This document shows, piece after piece, positions 38,208 to 49,500 of a stretch of 64,000 nucleotides of DNA; the first letter of the stretch is position 1; every line of letters begins with the position of its first letter. Location of the stretch: the IMG/VR virus record IMGVR_UViG_3300025112_000005, positions 1 through 64,000 of that record. One strand, 5' to 3'. Below the pieces are notes generated by a model. It ran no database searches. It worked only from the letters and a program-made list of their open reading frames with translations, and was not told the origin of the DNA. The position numbers and the translations under genes are program-made. The DNA comes from a virus.

Positions 38208-41200
38208 ATGAGTGGTGGCCGTGTCTATCGCGAGCGGGAGGCGGAGGGGCAGCTCGGCTTGTTTGGCCAGATGGTCCAGCAGGCGAAGCAGAAGAAGCCC
38301 CCCGCGCCCCGACCCCCCTCCCCCAAGCCGTCGGCCCCCCGCCCCCCTGCGGGCTACCACCCTGCGCCCCGGAGCCGTAAGAGCGGCTGGACGGACGGGC
38401 ACGGGCACTACTGGTACGCGACCGGGCAGCACAACCACGCGAGCGGCGGCGAGGAGCACCCCGAAGCCGAGGAGATGGAGAACGACCGGGCGATCGACCT
38501 GCACGACGACCAGATCCACGAGGAGCTGAACAACGGGCGTAGCTCGCAGCTCCGGCGCCGGAAGCTGAACCGGGAGAAGCGCCTACGCGCGAGCGCCGAG
38601 GAGCGCAGGCAGGCGGCGGAGAAGCCGAAGATCGGGCGCGTCGAGCACCCGAAGCCCGAGGAGCCCAAGCGCGGACGCGACGAGCTGGTGGAGGATGTGG
38701 ACGTTCAGTCCTACCCACACAAGCGCGGAGCAAAGCACTATGTGCGCGGAGCGTCGCGAGATGCGGTGCTGGTGAGGCTCCGCGAGATGGGGGCTTCGGA
38801 GGGTCAAATCGAGTGGGGGCGGGAGGGCACACGGGAAGGGGCGTACCTGGGGCGGTACGTAGGAGAGTGGAACGAGCTGACGCCGAAGCCCGAGGAGCCC
38901 AAGCGCGGACGCGACGAGCTGGTGGAGACGGCCGAGGAGCCCCAGCCCGAGCCCCCCGAGGCGCCCGGTGAGCCCCCGCCCCAGGTAGAGCCGCCCGAGC
39001 CCGAGAAGGAGGGCGAGAGCGGGTGGGAGGAGTGGCGAAAGAAGCACCCGGAGCACACCGACGCGGAGCGGTTCCACCGAGCTGAAGCACAGCGCACCGG
39101 CAGCGCCACGCACGAACAGGCGGCGCACGCTCACCAGACGGCCCGCCGAATCGGGGGCTACCACAAGGCCCGCGCGTGGGACATGTCCCGGCTGGCGTTC
39201 GACGAGAAGCCGAAGCCGCTGGTGGAGGAGCCGCCCGAGCCGGAGGCGCCCAAGGCCGAAGACGCGGACCTGACGCACGCAAAGCAGCTCATGCGAGACC
39301 ACATGACGCGTGCCGAGGAGTACCGGAAGCACGACGGCGCCGAGGAGGTTGTGCGCGCGCACAGCGCGGCGGCTGTGCTCTGGTCGCGCGTCGCCATCGG
39401 GGATGCCGACCGCGGCGATGCCATCGACGCGACCGCGGCGGCAGGCAAGGCGGAGCTGGCGTACACGGCTACCCCCCCCGCGGGGCCGGTGGAACCCCCT
39501 CGCGAGGAACCACCGGCCCCGCTCCCCCCGCCCAAAGGTATGCCCTTGCCTGATCCCTATCGTATCCGCACGGCGGGGGAGTATGCCCGGCTCCCTGTTG
39601 GGAGTGTGGTGGAGAAGAAGGGGGGCGGCGTGTATGTGAAGACGCCCCAGGGGGGATGGGTGCATCAGCACCCAGACACCGGCCTGCACGACAGCGGCGG
39701 CGGTCCGGGGGGTGAAACGAAGGTGCTCGACGAAAAAGAGGGGTTGCTCTCGCTCGTATCTCACGCCCAGGTGTTGCCCGATGTGGTTCATATCCCGGTG
39801 CCGGGGAAGACGTCTGAAGACGCCCACCGGGTGGGCGCGTTCCTGTTGAGCGAGGAGGGTCGCGAGGCGCTGGCCTCTCGCGGCGTTCGTGCCTCTGGCA
39901 TGTCGCTTGGTCCCGGCAATTCAATGATCTTCGTACACCGGACCCACGAAAAGCGCCCCGCCGACCCCCCCAGCGGTGTCGACACGCACGCGGGCGCGGT
40001 CAAGGCCGCGCGCTACGCGGACGGCGCGTTGCGCATCCCGATTCCGGCGCACGAGGGGGGGGCGAAGGCGGGCGCGAAGGCGCTGGGGATGTGGCTGATG
40101 GGGGCGGAGGGGCGCGCGGCGTTGGTGGCGCAAGCCGACCAGCTCGACGTGGTGCCCAACCTGCGCAAGATCCGCATCCAGAACGGGGAGATGGCGATCC
40201 TCGCGCGCCCGCTCACGGAGGCGGAGCTGAAGCAGCGGCGCGACGCGGCCAAGAAGCGCACACGGGGGCCGACGACGGGGGGCGGCGCGGCCCGCGGCAT
40301 CGACCGGACGCGCGAGGCGGCGCTGGCCGCCCGCGGGCAGGACGGCAAGACCGTGGCCGCCCAGGTCGAGAAGGATGAGCGTGATTGGGGCGAGAAGATC
40401 GGCGGTGCGGCAAAGGACCGCTGGGACGCCGTGCACAGCCGCAACCTGGGCGCGATGGAAGAGGAGGAGGGCGCGGAGTTCGCCCACAAGCACGTGACCA
40501 AGGCGCGCGTGCTGGGCTCCCATGACCCCGAGCACGACAAGGCGCTGGGGTCGACCCCGGGCGCGAGCCTCATCAAGCGCGAGCTGTTCAAGAAGGTGGC
40601 CCCGCGGCCCGAGAACAGCCCCGGGCACCGGAGCAACTACGTCGCCGGCTGCGATTGGCTGGCGAAGATGATGGACGTGCTGCACCACGAGGACGATGTG
40701 GCGTCGTTCTTGGAGGACTGGAAGACCGTCGCGGTTGAGGGGACCGAGCGGGACGTAGACGCGAAGACGTTCGCGGATCTGCGCGAGACGCTGGGCATTG
40801 TTCTTTGGAATAGGATGCACGTCATAGACCATCACGCCGCCCCCGGTCGCTGGAGGAAGTTTAGCGCGCAGGGCCAATGGTGGGCGCTGCCTGCTACGGA
40901 GGCCCCCGGGGGCAGCTTCAAAGTGCTGCACCACGAAGGCGAATTTACGCCGCGCGAACAGGCGGAGTGGTTGGTTGCCGAGCCCAAGCGCCGGGACGAG
41001 CTGCGCGCGCTGAAGAAATCGCGCGGGTCGTGGGCGCTCCATCGTCGGACGCAGGACACGGAGCGGCTACAGCGGTACGCACGGGCGTTGGGCGGGTCGT
41101 TCAACACCCAGCTCACCAACAGCACATCGGGAAACAAGGATTCGGCGCTGTGGGTGCGGGTGAAGCAGGCACGGGCGGGTAGCACGGCTTGGGAGGATCT

Positions 41201-42383
41201 GGGCGTCGGCGTCGACAAGGAGAAGAAGAAGCGCGACAAGAAGGGCAACGCGCCCCGCAGCTCCCACAAGTGGAAGGGCAGCGTGGAGGGCGCGGAGCGC
41301 AAGGGCGGCCCGGCTGTCCCCGCAGTGATCACCGAGGAGAAGCTGGCGGCCGACTTCGGCATCAAGCGCGGCGAGTACGGGCGCAGCATCGGGAGCACGG
41401 GGGAGCTGCACCTGCGCAAGTGCTACGAGGCGTTCACGGATCTGGCGGACCTGCTGGGGCTCGACGCGCCCCAGATGGGGAACGGCGGCGAGCTGGCGAT
41501 GGCGTTCGGCGCACGCGGGCGCGGCGGAGCCCGAGCGCACTACGAGACGGTGCGGAAGGTGATCAACATCACCAAGATGGCGGCGGGGTCGTTGGCTCAC
41601 GAGTGGGGGCATTACCTGGACGACCTGATGGGGGGGGCGGGGCTGACCGAGGTGAAGGGGCGGACGCAAGCGCAGTTCGCCAGCCACGGCCCCGAGCAGT
41701 ACGCCGAGGCGCTGGACCCGAAGCTCAAAGAGGCGATGATGGCGGTGCGCGCGGCCATTTTGAGCAAGGACCCGGAGGCGTCGCGACTTCGTGACAAGGC
41801 GCTGGAAAAGGCCCGGGGGCTGCACAGAGAAGCGCGCGAAGCATTCGACCAGCTCCGTGCGCTGTCGTACGGGGAGAAGCAAGGGGAGAAGGGTAGGGCG
41901 TTAGGACTGAAGCGCGAAGAGCTTCGGGTGCAGGCGGCGGCGGCGGACAGGGTGGCGGCGCAGCTCAAGGAGAAGGCGGAGAAGCCGAGCAAGTACGCGG
42001 CGGACGCCAAGAAGCTGGGCGGCTATTGGGAGCGCCCGCACGAGATGTTCGCGCGCGCGTTCGAGTCGTTCATTGAGGATTCGCTGGTCGAGCGCGGGCG
42101 TGTGTCCGACTACCTCGTGCAAGGGACCAAGCCGCTGCGCGACCTGTGGAAGAAGACCAAGGAGAAGGAAGGCCCGTTGTGGGACCGCACCGAGGTGGAG
42201 AAGAAGCACGAGGCGCTGGAGCCGTATCCGCAAGGGGATGAGCGGACGCGGATCAACACGGCGATGCGCGAGCTGGTGGAGGCGCTGAAGGGCTCGGATC
42301 ACTTGCGCAAAGGCTTGACCAGCTACGTCTATGGAAGCATCTTCGGCCAGATGGTGGCTGACCGACTGCTGGGGGTTACGTGA
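38208..42383 (+). CDS. Polyvalent protein with LPD1-like metallopeptidase domain, 1391 aa
   Basis: N terminus: YREREAEGQLGLFGQ (clamp-type QLGLF, residues 15-19), then the tag GYHPAPRSRKSGWTDGHGHY. An acidic, proline-rich, partly repeated segment follows (RGRDELVE twice). The middle (about 550-850) is helical and unassigned. The C terminus matches LPD1 ('large polyvalent protein-associated domain 1'): AMAFGARGRGGARAHYETVR, VINITKMAAGSLAHEWGHYL. Its zinc motif is HEWGH at 1131-1135, with a helical tail near YWERPHEMFARAFE. LPD1 is established as a polyvalent-protein marker. Probably injected; its substrate is unknown. Confidence 0.7.
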   Translation: MSGGRVYREREAEGQLGLFGQMVQQAKQKKPPAPRPPSPKPSAPRPPAGYHPAPRSRKSGWTDGHGHYWYATGQHNHASGGEEHPEAEEMENDRAIDLHDDQIHEELNNGRSSQLRRRKLNREKRLRASAEERRQAAEKPKIGRVEHPKPEEPKRGRDELVEDVDVQSYPHKRGAKHYVRGASRDAVLVRLREMGASEGQIEWGREGTREGAYLGRYVGEWNELTPKPEEPKRGRDELVETAEEPQPEPPEAPGEPPPQVEPPEPEKEGESGWEEWRKKHPEHTDAERFHRAEAQRTGSATHEQAAHAHQTARRIGGYHKARAWDMSRLAFDEKPKPLVEEPPEPEAPKAEDADLTHAKQLMRDHMTRAEEYRKHDGAEEVVRAHSAAAVLWSRVAIGDADRGDAIDATAAAGKAELAYTATPPAGPVEPPREEPPAPLPPPKGMPLPDPYRIRTAGEYARLPVGSVVEKKGGGVYVKTPQGGWVHQHPDTGLHDSGGGPGGETKVLDEKEGLLSLVSHAQVLPDVVHIPVPGKTSEDAHRVGAFLLSEEGREALASRGVRASGMSLGPGNSMIFVHRTHEKRPADPPSGVDTHAGAVKAARYADGALRIPIPAHEGGAKAGAKALGMWLMGAEGRAALVAQADQLDVVPNLRKIRIQNGEMAILARPLTEAELKQRRDAAKKRTRGPTTGGGAARGIDRTREAALAARGQDGKTVAAQVEKDERDWGEKIGGAAKDRWDAVHSRNLGAMEEEEGAEFAHKHVTKARVLGSHDPEHDKALGSTPGASLIKRELFKKVAPRPENSPGHRSNYVAGCDWLAKMMDVLHHEDDVASFLEDWKTVAVEGTERDVDAKTFADLRETLGIVLWNRMHVIDHHAAPGRWRKFSAQGQWWALPATEAPGGSFKVLHHEGEFTPREQAEWLVAEPKRRDELRALKKSRGSWALHRRTQDTERLQRYARALGGSFNTQLTNSTSGNKDSALWVRVKQARAGSTAWEDLGVGVDKEKKKRDKKGNAPRSSHKWKGSVEGAERKGGPAVPAVITEEKLAADFGIKRGEYGRSIGSTGELHLRKCYEAFTDLADLLGLDAPQMGNGGELAMAFGARGRGGARAHYETVRKVINITKMAAGSLAHEWGHYLDDLMGGAGLTEVKGRTQAQFASHGPEQYAEALDPKLKEAMMAVRAAILSKDPEASRLRDKALEKARGLHREAREAFDQLRALSYGEKQGEKGRALGLKREELRVQAAAADRVAAQLKEKAEKPSKYAADAKKLGGYWERPHEMFARAFESFIEDSLVERGRVSDYLVQGTKPLRDLWKKTKEKEGPLWDRTEVEKKHEALEPYPQGDERTRINTAMRELVEALKGSDHLRKGLTSYVYGSIFGQMVADRLLGVT

Positions 42384-44119
42384 GCTGGTGGGACCGCCTA
42401 CGGGGGCGTGAGCCGGCGCCCTTGGTGGGCAGCGAGGCGTTCACGGACGCGATGGTGGCGATGGCGGTTGACGCGCTGGCAAAGGCGCAGTCGTTGGAGC
42501 CCAAGGGGAAGGCCCCCGAGCCCCAGGCGCACGATATCGACCCGTGGGACGTGTACGCCGCGGTGGGCGATGAGGGGATGCTGGGCCAGCAGCACCTTGG
42601 CACCGCGGGGCTGGACTACACCACGCTCATGTCGATGGCGCGGGTGCCCACGATCGCGGGCATCATCCAAACGCGGGTGAACCAGATCGGGGAATTCGCG
42701 TGGCCCGCGTACGAGGAGGGCTCGCTGGGCTTCCAGATGCGGCTCCGCGACCGGGAGAAGACCCCGACCAAGGCACAGCAGAAGCGCATCCACGAGCTGA
42801 CGGATTGGATGGTGAGCTGCGGCGACGAGCGTATCGGCTTCGAGCTGAACATGGAGAGTTTCCTACGGATGCTCATGCGCGACTCGCTGACCTACGATCA
42901 GGCGACGTTCGAGGTGGTGCGCACGAAGGGCAAGGACGTGGCGGGGTTCGTGCTCGTGGACGCGTCCACGGTGCGCCGTGCGATCCCGACCGAGGAGGAG
43001 CGCGACGCGGGGATCCGGCGCAAGGACGACCAGATCGCGTTTGTGCAGATCTTGGGCGACGAGGTGGTGGCCGAGTGGACGGCGCGGGACCTTGCCTTCT
43101 GCGTGCGGCGCCCGCGGTCGGCAATCGCGATCCAGGGGTACGGCTACCCCGAGCTGGAAGACCTGATCCGGGTGATCACCAGCATCCTGCACGGCGAGAC
43201 CTACAACGCGAACAACTTCACGCACGGGATGCACACGGCGGGGATTCTGGCTCTCAAGAGCAAGATGAACCCGAAGATGTTCCGAGCGTTCCGGCGCGAG
43301 TTCTATGCGCTGATGAGCGGTGCGTACAACGCCAAGAAGACGCCAATCGTACAGCTCGACCCGGACGCGAAAGAGGAGCTGCAAGCTATCAACTTGAGCC
43401 AGTCCAACCGGGATATGGAATTCAAGGAGTGGATGGCATACCTCCAGAAAGTCGCGTGCTCGATCTACCAGATCGACCCCGCCGAGCTGGGCTTCGTCCA
43501 CGGGGCGGAGAACCAGACCGGCGCGCTCTCCCAAGGCGGCCCCGAAGCGCGCATCACTGCGTCGAAAGAGAAGGGGCTGCGCCCGCTGTTGCGTGGCGCC
43601 CAGGTGTGGCTCAACCGCTGGGTCGTGTCCCAGGTAGACCCGGACTTCGAGCTGGTTTTCGTCGGGCTCGACAAGGCCCGGCAAGATGCGCAGTTCGAGG
43701 CGGACCTGAAGCGGCTCAAGGGTTTTATGACGCCCAACGAAATTCGCGCGCGCTACGACCTGAAGCCCATTCCGCCCGAAGTCGACGGCGGCGCGGCCGA
43801 CATGATTCTGGATTCGTCGTACATGAACACGGCGATGCAGCTCCGCCAGATGGCCCAGATGGACGAGGAGGGCGGCGAGGAGCCCGGGGGCGGCGGGGGC
43901 GAGGAGCAGGGCGACGAGTCACAGGGCGAGGAGCCCGGCGAAGAGACCGATGCGTCGCAGGGCTGGGACATGGACGACGACGACGTGGACCTGGACGCGC
44001 TGTTCGGTGGACCCCAAGGCGATGAGCCCGACGACGACGACGACGACGACGAGGACGAGGACGAGGACGACGACGACGACGACGAGGACAAGGTGAAGAA
44101 GGCGCTGGTGGAGGTCTAG
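42380..44119 (+). CDS. Portal protein
   Basis: 579 aa, GTG in a GTGA overlap. DYTTLMSMARVPTIAGIIQT near the N terminus, then VLVDASTVRRAIPTEEER, YGYPELEDLI and ACSIYQIDPAELGF are typical of HK97-type portal proteins, as is its position before the MuF protein. It forms the dodecameric DNA gate of the head. The last 90 residues are extremely acidic (runs of D and E up to 20 long), much like the terminase end. Acidic portal tails may contact the packaged DNA channel or the terminase. Confidence 0.85.
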   Translation: MSWWDRLRGREPAPLVGSEAFTDAMVAMAVDALAKAQSLEPKGKAPEPQAHDIDPWDVYAAVGDEGMLGQQHLGTAGLDYTTLMSMARVPTIAGIIQTRVNQIGEFAWPAYEEGSLGFQMRLRDREKTPTKAQQKRIHELTDWMVSCGDERIGFELNMESFLRMLMRDSLTYDQATFEVVRTKGKDVAGFVLVDASTVRRAIPTEEERDAGIRRKDDQIAFVQILGDEVVAEWTARDLAFCVRRPRSAIAIQGYGYPELEDLIRVITSILHGETYNANNFTHGMHTAGILALKSKMNPKMFRAFRREFYALMSGAYNAKKTPIVQLDPDAKEELQAINLSQSNRDMEFKEWMAYLQKVACSIYQIDPAELGFVHGAENQTGALSQGGPEARITASKEKGLRPLLRGAQVWLNRWVVSQVDPDFELVFVGLDKARQDAQFEADLKRLKGFMTPNEIRARYDLKPIPPEVDGGAADMILDSSYMNTAMQLRQMAQMDEEGGEEPGGGGGEEQGDESQGEEPGEETDASQGWDMDDDDVDLDALFGGPQGDEPDDDDDDDEDEDEDDDDDDEDKVKKALVEV

Positions 44120-46593
44120 TGCTCGACCGCATCCTGGGAGAGCTGGAGAACCACGAGCGGTGGGCGCGGTGGCACGAGGGCACGCGCCGGGGCGACTGGC
44201 ACCAGCGGCAGATCCAACGCATCACCGAGCGACTGGCCAAGTGCGAACGGCGCCCCGTAACCGGCGCCCCCTTCCACGACATGCTCGCCAAGGCGCGAGC
44301 GCACAAGTACATCCGGCGCGTGCCCAAGCCGGGCGGGGGCTACCGCTACTTCTACGACGTGGCGGGGGCTCGCGGGCTCGCGCACAATGATGAGCTGGTC
44401 GAGGGCGCGAAGTTCAAGCACGAGGGCGGGCACATCGAGGTTGTCGCCCAGCACGGTGACCGGGTGCAGATCCGGCACGACGAGTCGGGCGAGACCCTGA
44501 CCGTTGACCGGGAGGAGCTGCGCCAGAAGCTCCACGAGTACCACGCGGAGAGCATCGCCGAGCACAAAGAGAAGACGCGGCGCAGCCTGGAGGAGACGGG
44601 CCGCCACGGGAGCGAACGGCAGAAGGCCCGCGAGGAGAAGAGGGCCGCCCGGTACGCGTATTGGGATGCTCCCGCGGTGCGGGCGCTGCTGTACCCCAAG
44701 CCCGCGGGGCTGGAGCATGAGCCCGCGCGCTCCAAGCCCGTTCACGTCGTCCCGTACAGCCAGATTGACCGCACCTGGGAGCGTGATATCCCCGCGCTGG
44801 CGAAGGCGGGGCTGAAGACGTACGACGACCTGCACAAAGCCGGGCCGGACAAGATCGCCGCGGTGCTGGGGCGGGGGCGGCGAGACGCCGCGCAGCAGCT
44901 TTGGCGCACGGCGGACATGCGCAGCGGGTCGAGCAAGGCGCGCGCGAAGAAGCTGCACGAGACCGACCACCCCGATTGGGTGCCGGATCTGAGTCAGTAC
45001 GACGTGATTCTGGTGAACACGTCCGGGGGCAAAGACTCCCAGGCGATGATGGACCGGACGCTGGAGCTGGTCGATTCGCAGGGCATCGACCGAGCCAAGG
45101 TGGTCGCCGTACACGCCGACCTGGGGCGCGTCGAGTGGGAGGGCACCAAAGAGCTGGCCCAGGCGCAGAGCGACCACTACGGCATTCGCATGGAAGTGGT
45201 GAAGCGCCAGAAGAACGACCTGCTTCAGCACATCGAGCAGCGGTACTACCAGCTCACGAACCGGATCGCGGACACCAAGGCGCTGGGCGGGCTGGAGACC
45301 TGGGGCGACCTGTACGACATGCTCCCCGAGCCGAAGGGGAAAGGCGCCGCGGAGGAGCGGCGTTGGAAGGCGGAGAAGGCGGCACTGGCAGAGCAGATCG
45401 CCGCGCGGCTCCCCGATGCGCACACCGATTTTTGGCCGCCCGACTTCGAGGGCAACCCGAGCCTGCACCACACCGTCGACAAGCTGATCCGTGCGAAGTA
45501 CATCGTGGACAGCGCGGTGAGGAATCGGAACGCGGCTACCAAGTGGGCGGCCAAGAGCGAGAAGGCCAAGGCGAAGGACAAGCGGCCGAAGCTGGCGGGG
45601 GATTCGCTGGATTGGGGGATGCCGAACCCCTGGCCGGACAGCGGGGCGCGGTTCTGCACTAGCGAGCACAAGCGCGCCAGCATCCGAGCGCTGATCACGA
45701 ATCTGGTGACGGCGCACAAGAAGGCCAACCCCGGCACGGGCAAGCCGCGCATCCTCAACACGATGGGGTTGCGTGCGCAGGAGTCGAGCGAGCGCGCAAA
45801 TAAGCTGCTGTTCGAGCACGACAAGGACACCAGCTCCGGCGCGCGGTCGGTGGACACGTACTTGCCGATCAGTGGGTGGTCCGAAGAGGAGGTGTGGGAC
45901 CGAATCCGTGAATCGGGCGTTCCGCACCACGTCGCCTATGAGCTGGGGATGCGGCGGCTGTCGTGCGTGTTCTGCGTGTTCGCGGACGGGCACGACCTGC
46001 TGACCGCGGCGGCCAACAACCCCAACCTGTTCAAGCAATACGTGGAGCTGGAGAGGCGCTCCGGGTTCACGTACCAGCAAGGCAAGTTCGCCAAGGAAGA
46101 CGCGGCGAAGATGGCGGAGTCACACCCCGCGTACGCGTCGTTGGCGGGGAAGCCCAAGAGCTTCGCGGCGGTCGACGAGGCGCTGAAGACGTTCGCGGCG
46201 GAGAACCCCGAGGGGTTCCGCGTGATGCAGCAGATCGCCGAAAAGAAGAAGGAACAGCACGCGGTGCTGGGGCTGGTCGCCAGCGACGACCTACGGGCGC
46301 TTCTGAAGGCGCTGGGCGTCGATGACGACGACGGTACGCACACCCTGCTGTCGGCGCTGCACCACAACCTCGCGCAGCTCCGCAAGGCGGGGATGAAGGT
46401 GCACGCGGTGCAGTACGATTACCGCCCCAGCGGCGCGGTGGTGCAGCTCGACACGGAGCACGACTCGTTCTTCTGCGGCTCGCTCCCCTACCCAGAAGCC
46501 TACGCAGGAAGCACCGCAGCGGCTATCATGGCGCGGGCCGCGGGACTCGACTACGAGGAGCACGGTAGCCCCGATCAGCAGGAGGCGGTGTGA
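44119..46593 (+). CDS. PP-loop PAPS-reductase-like polyvalent protein, 824 aa
   Basis: GTG start touching the portal stop. Tag KYIRRVPKPGGGYRYFYD near residue 65, nearly identical in DNA to one in the 50.8-kb gene. A helix-hairpin-helix-like part follows (LAKAGLKTYDDLHKAGPDKI). Then comes the PP-loop LVNTSGGKDSQA (SGGKDS at 302-307), with RFCTSEHKRA and GLRAQESSERA, and the cysteines CVFCVF near 615. This is the order of phage PAPS-reductase/DndC-like enzymes, which activate a substrate with ATP or transfer sulphur. It may take part in DNA or tRNA sulphur or base modification; no partner genes (DndA/D/E) are visible. Confidence 0.7.
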   Translation: MLDRILGELENHERWARWHEGTRRGDWHQRQIQRITERLAKCERRPVTGAPFHDMLAKARAHKYIRRVPKPGGGYRYFYDVAGARGLAHNDELVEGAKFKHEGGHIEVVAQHGDRVQIRHDESGETLTVDREELRQKLHEYHAESIAEHKEKTRRSLEETGRHGSERQKAREEKRAARYAYWDAPAVRALLYPKPAGLEHEPARSKPVHVVPYSQIDRTWERDIPALAKAGLKTYDDLHKAGPDKIAAVLGRGRRDAAQQLWRTADMRSGSSKARAKKLHETDHPDWVPDLSQYDVILVNTSGGKDSQAMMDRTLELVDSQGIDRAKVVAVHADLGRVEWEGTKELAQAQSDHYGIRMEVVKRQKNDLLQHIEQRYYQLTNRIADTKALGGLETWGDLYDMLPEPKGKGAAEERRWKAEKAALAEQIAARLPDAHTDFWPPDFEGNPSLHHTVDKLIRAKYIVDSAVRNRNAATKWAAKSEKAKAKDKRPKLAGDSLDWGMPNPWPDSGARFCTSEHKRASIRALITNLVTAHKKANPGTGKPRILNTMGLRAQESSERANKLLFEHDKDTSSGARSVDTYLPISGWSEEEVWDRIRESGVPHHVAYELGMRRLSCVFCVFADGHDLLTAAANNPNLFKQYVELERRSGFTYQQGKFAKEDAAKMAESHPAYASLAGKPKSFAAVDEALKTFAAENPEGFRVMQQIAEKKKEQHAVLGLVASDDLRALLKALGVDDDDGTHTLLSALHHNLAQLRKAGMKVHAVQYDYRPSGAVVQLDTEHDSFFCGSLPYPEAYAGSTAAAIMARAAGLDYEEHGSPDQQEAV

Positions 46594-49500
46594 GCCAGCT
46601 CGGACTCTTCAGCCACGTGGTCCAACAGGCGACGGCGAAGCCGAAGCCGAAGCCGAAGCCGAAGCCCGGGGGACACCACCACCCGCCCCCCGGCTACCAC
46701 CCCGCGCCCCGGAGCCGTAAGGGCGGCTGGACGGACGGCAAAAACTACTGGTACCCCGGCGATCCGCACCCGAAGCCCCGGGCGGCGGCAGCCGAGCCCG
46801 AGCCCACTCCGACACCGCACCCGGAGCCCGTGGCGCCTACGACACCCCCGGAGCAGGCCACCGTGTTCGGGGGCGAGCACAGCAGCGTCACGCAGGAGCC
46901 CGAGGAGACACCCGCGCCGACGGAGCCGACCCCCGCGGTGGTGGTTGAGCCCGCGGCCGAGCCCGAGCACGCCAAGCCTGACGAGCTGTGGGCAGACGAA
47001 GACGACGATTTTGACGACCCCGACGGCGACGGCTTCGATCTGTGGGACCTGATGGCCGAGGAGGGCGTGGCAGCGCCCGAGGAGCACGAGGCGGAGCTAC
47101 TACACCCCGACTGGTCGGCGGAGCCGAGCGAGCGCCCCCAGGGGCAGGCGGAGCTGGTGGGCGAGGAGGAGGAGCCCGCGGAGGAGCCCGCGGAGGAGCC
47201 CGCGGAGGAGCCGGGGACCGAGCAGGAGACTGAAGCCGACGACATGGCGCGTCGGATGCAGGAGCGGTTGAAGGAACGCGCGGCGCAAGAAGGCGCGGAG
47301 CGCGAAGCCCGTGTGGCGGCGGAAGAAGCGCAGCTCGCCGAAGAGCTGCGGCTGGCGTCCTTCGCGTATGGCTACGAGGTGCCCCAGCACGCGGTGCTGC
47401 CCCGGGAGCTGGACGAGAAGGCCCGTTACCGGCTGTGGGTGAAGGACGGCGACGCGTGGACGCGTGTCGATGAGCCGGAGGGGGTGTTTCGGCACAAAGG
47501 GGGGATGTTCCGAGGCGCTTGGGTGCGTCCCGTATGGGACCGGACGCTTGAGGCGTACGAAGGGCAGTCCCCCGTCTTCATGCCCAGCGACCGCGTTCCG
47601 GCGTCGGAGGCGTTGGGCGCGCTGATCAAGATCGGGGAGCACGAGGTCAGTCCCGACCGACCGCCGAATTTCCTGGGGTTGATCCCCGAGAAGCTGGTGC
47701 GTCGGCGCCTTGTCACGGTGGAAGACGAGGACGGGAAGCCCGTACGGGACGAAGATGGCCGGTTGGTCCAGAAAGAGGGCGCGCTGGCGGGCGCGGGTGC
47801 GTCCCGGCAATACCGGGATTACTACAGCGGCAACCTCGTTTGGGCGCACGACAACATCCAGTCCCAGGATTGCACGGACACGTGGCTGATCGAGTCGGGG
47901 TTCTACGACGCGGTGCAGGGTCCGGCGACGGGGACCGACCGGCATGGCGAGCCGATCAGCCTGTCCGACCAGCAGCGCGACCGGCGGCTGGCGGTGCTGC
48001 ACAGCAACGTCCAGGGCATCGACTGGCTGAAGCTGCGGGAGCAGAAGCACGTCAAGATCTGGGAGAAGACGCAGCGCGATTTGACGGCGTGGTGGACCAA
48101 CATCACCAACGAGCAGCGCGAGCACTTCTGGACGAACTACTGCCACCGGGACAAGCAGAACACGCTGGCGAAGACTGCGGATCCGCGCCATGAGCTGGCG
48201 GAGTTCGCCGTGCCGAAGGGCATGGAGAAGATGTCGGCGCTGCGGGGTCCCTACTGGCGGGAAGACGCCACGACCTGGGCAGACGCAGAGCACACGATCC
48301 CGTGGCACGACCGGGACCCCGACAACCCCAAGCACGGCAAGCCGTGGGACTTCCACGTCTACCAGAAGAAGGCGGCCAACTTCGTCGTGGACCATGCGCC
48401 GCGTTCCATCCTCGCGATGGAGATGGGGCTGGGCAAGACCCTAACCGCGCTGGGCGCGTTCCACGAGCTGAAGCAGCGCGGCGAAATCGACCAGATGATC
48501 GTAAGCGCCCCGGTGAGCGCGATGGGGAGCTGGGAAGAGCACTTCGGGGATCTGTCCGACGCGCGGGTGGGCATCGCGAACGGATCCAAGAAGCAGAAAG
48601 AGCGGGTCGTCCAGCAGTTCGAGCGCGGCGAGCTGGACGTGTTGGTGGTGACCACGGACGCAATCGCCATCGACATGAAGAAGGCGAAGGAGCTGGACGA
48701 GGTTCCCAAGGGCGCCAACAAGGTGACCCTCAAGATGAAGGGGAGCTATCGAGGCGCGACCTGGGAGACTTCGTTTCTCCACCGACGGACGGACGGGGAG
48801 GGTTTCTCGATATTCCCTGATACGCGCAAGCTGGCGGGGTGGGATGACATGCGTATAAGCCTGGGCAATCCGCTGGGCTACCAGAAGCACGCGCATGACG
48901 AGGAGCGAAGGCGACAGAGCGGCGGTAAGAGCTACAGCAATGCTATGGCGGAGGCCCGTCGCGCGATCTTAGAGGAAGCGCCCGAAGGGGCCACTATGCA
49001 GACGTACGACGGCTACCTGCGCAAGATGGCTGACGGCACGTGGGCCGCACCGCGCGAAGATCGGGGCGGGTGGAAGGCCGGGAGGCGTACGTCTGATTCG
49101 ATCTGTGGGCGGGGGGATCTGACGGTCTGCTCTGCCCGACACTTGTCCGGCGAGGTGAAGCGCATTCAGCTGGATGCGGGGGATGTCAAGCTCGCGTACG
49201 AGAATCCCGAATCCAACAAGGCGCGTCTCCAGGCGATGATGGAGGCCAAGGGGAAGCGGACGCTGCGCGTTGCCGACGAGCTGCACAAGTTCAAGAACCC
49301 CAACAGCAACCGCGCCCGTGGCTTCTTTGACGTGTTCACCGAGCCCGAGGGGCGGGTGATCGGAATGACCGGCACGCCCAAGCCCAACGGGATGCAGGAC
49401 TTTTACACCATCATGGACCACGTGGCACCCGGCAGCCTGGGCGACACCTACGCCGATTTCTCGGAGCGGTACAGCTACCGTTACCGGGCGTTCGGGGCGG

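Noticed and set aside
42380-44119. Acidic C terminus of portal as a sequencing artefact or frameshift
   Set aside because: The frame stays open, the codons GAC/GAG keep normal bias, and it ends in a clean junction with the next gene. The terminase has a similar acidic end.
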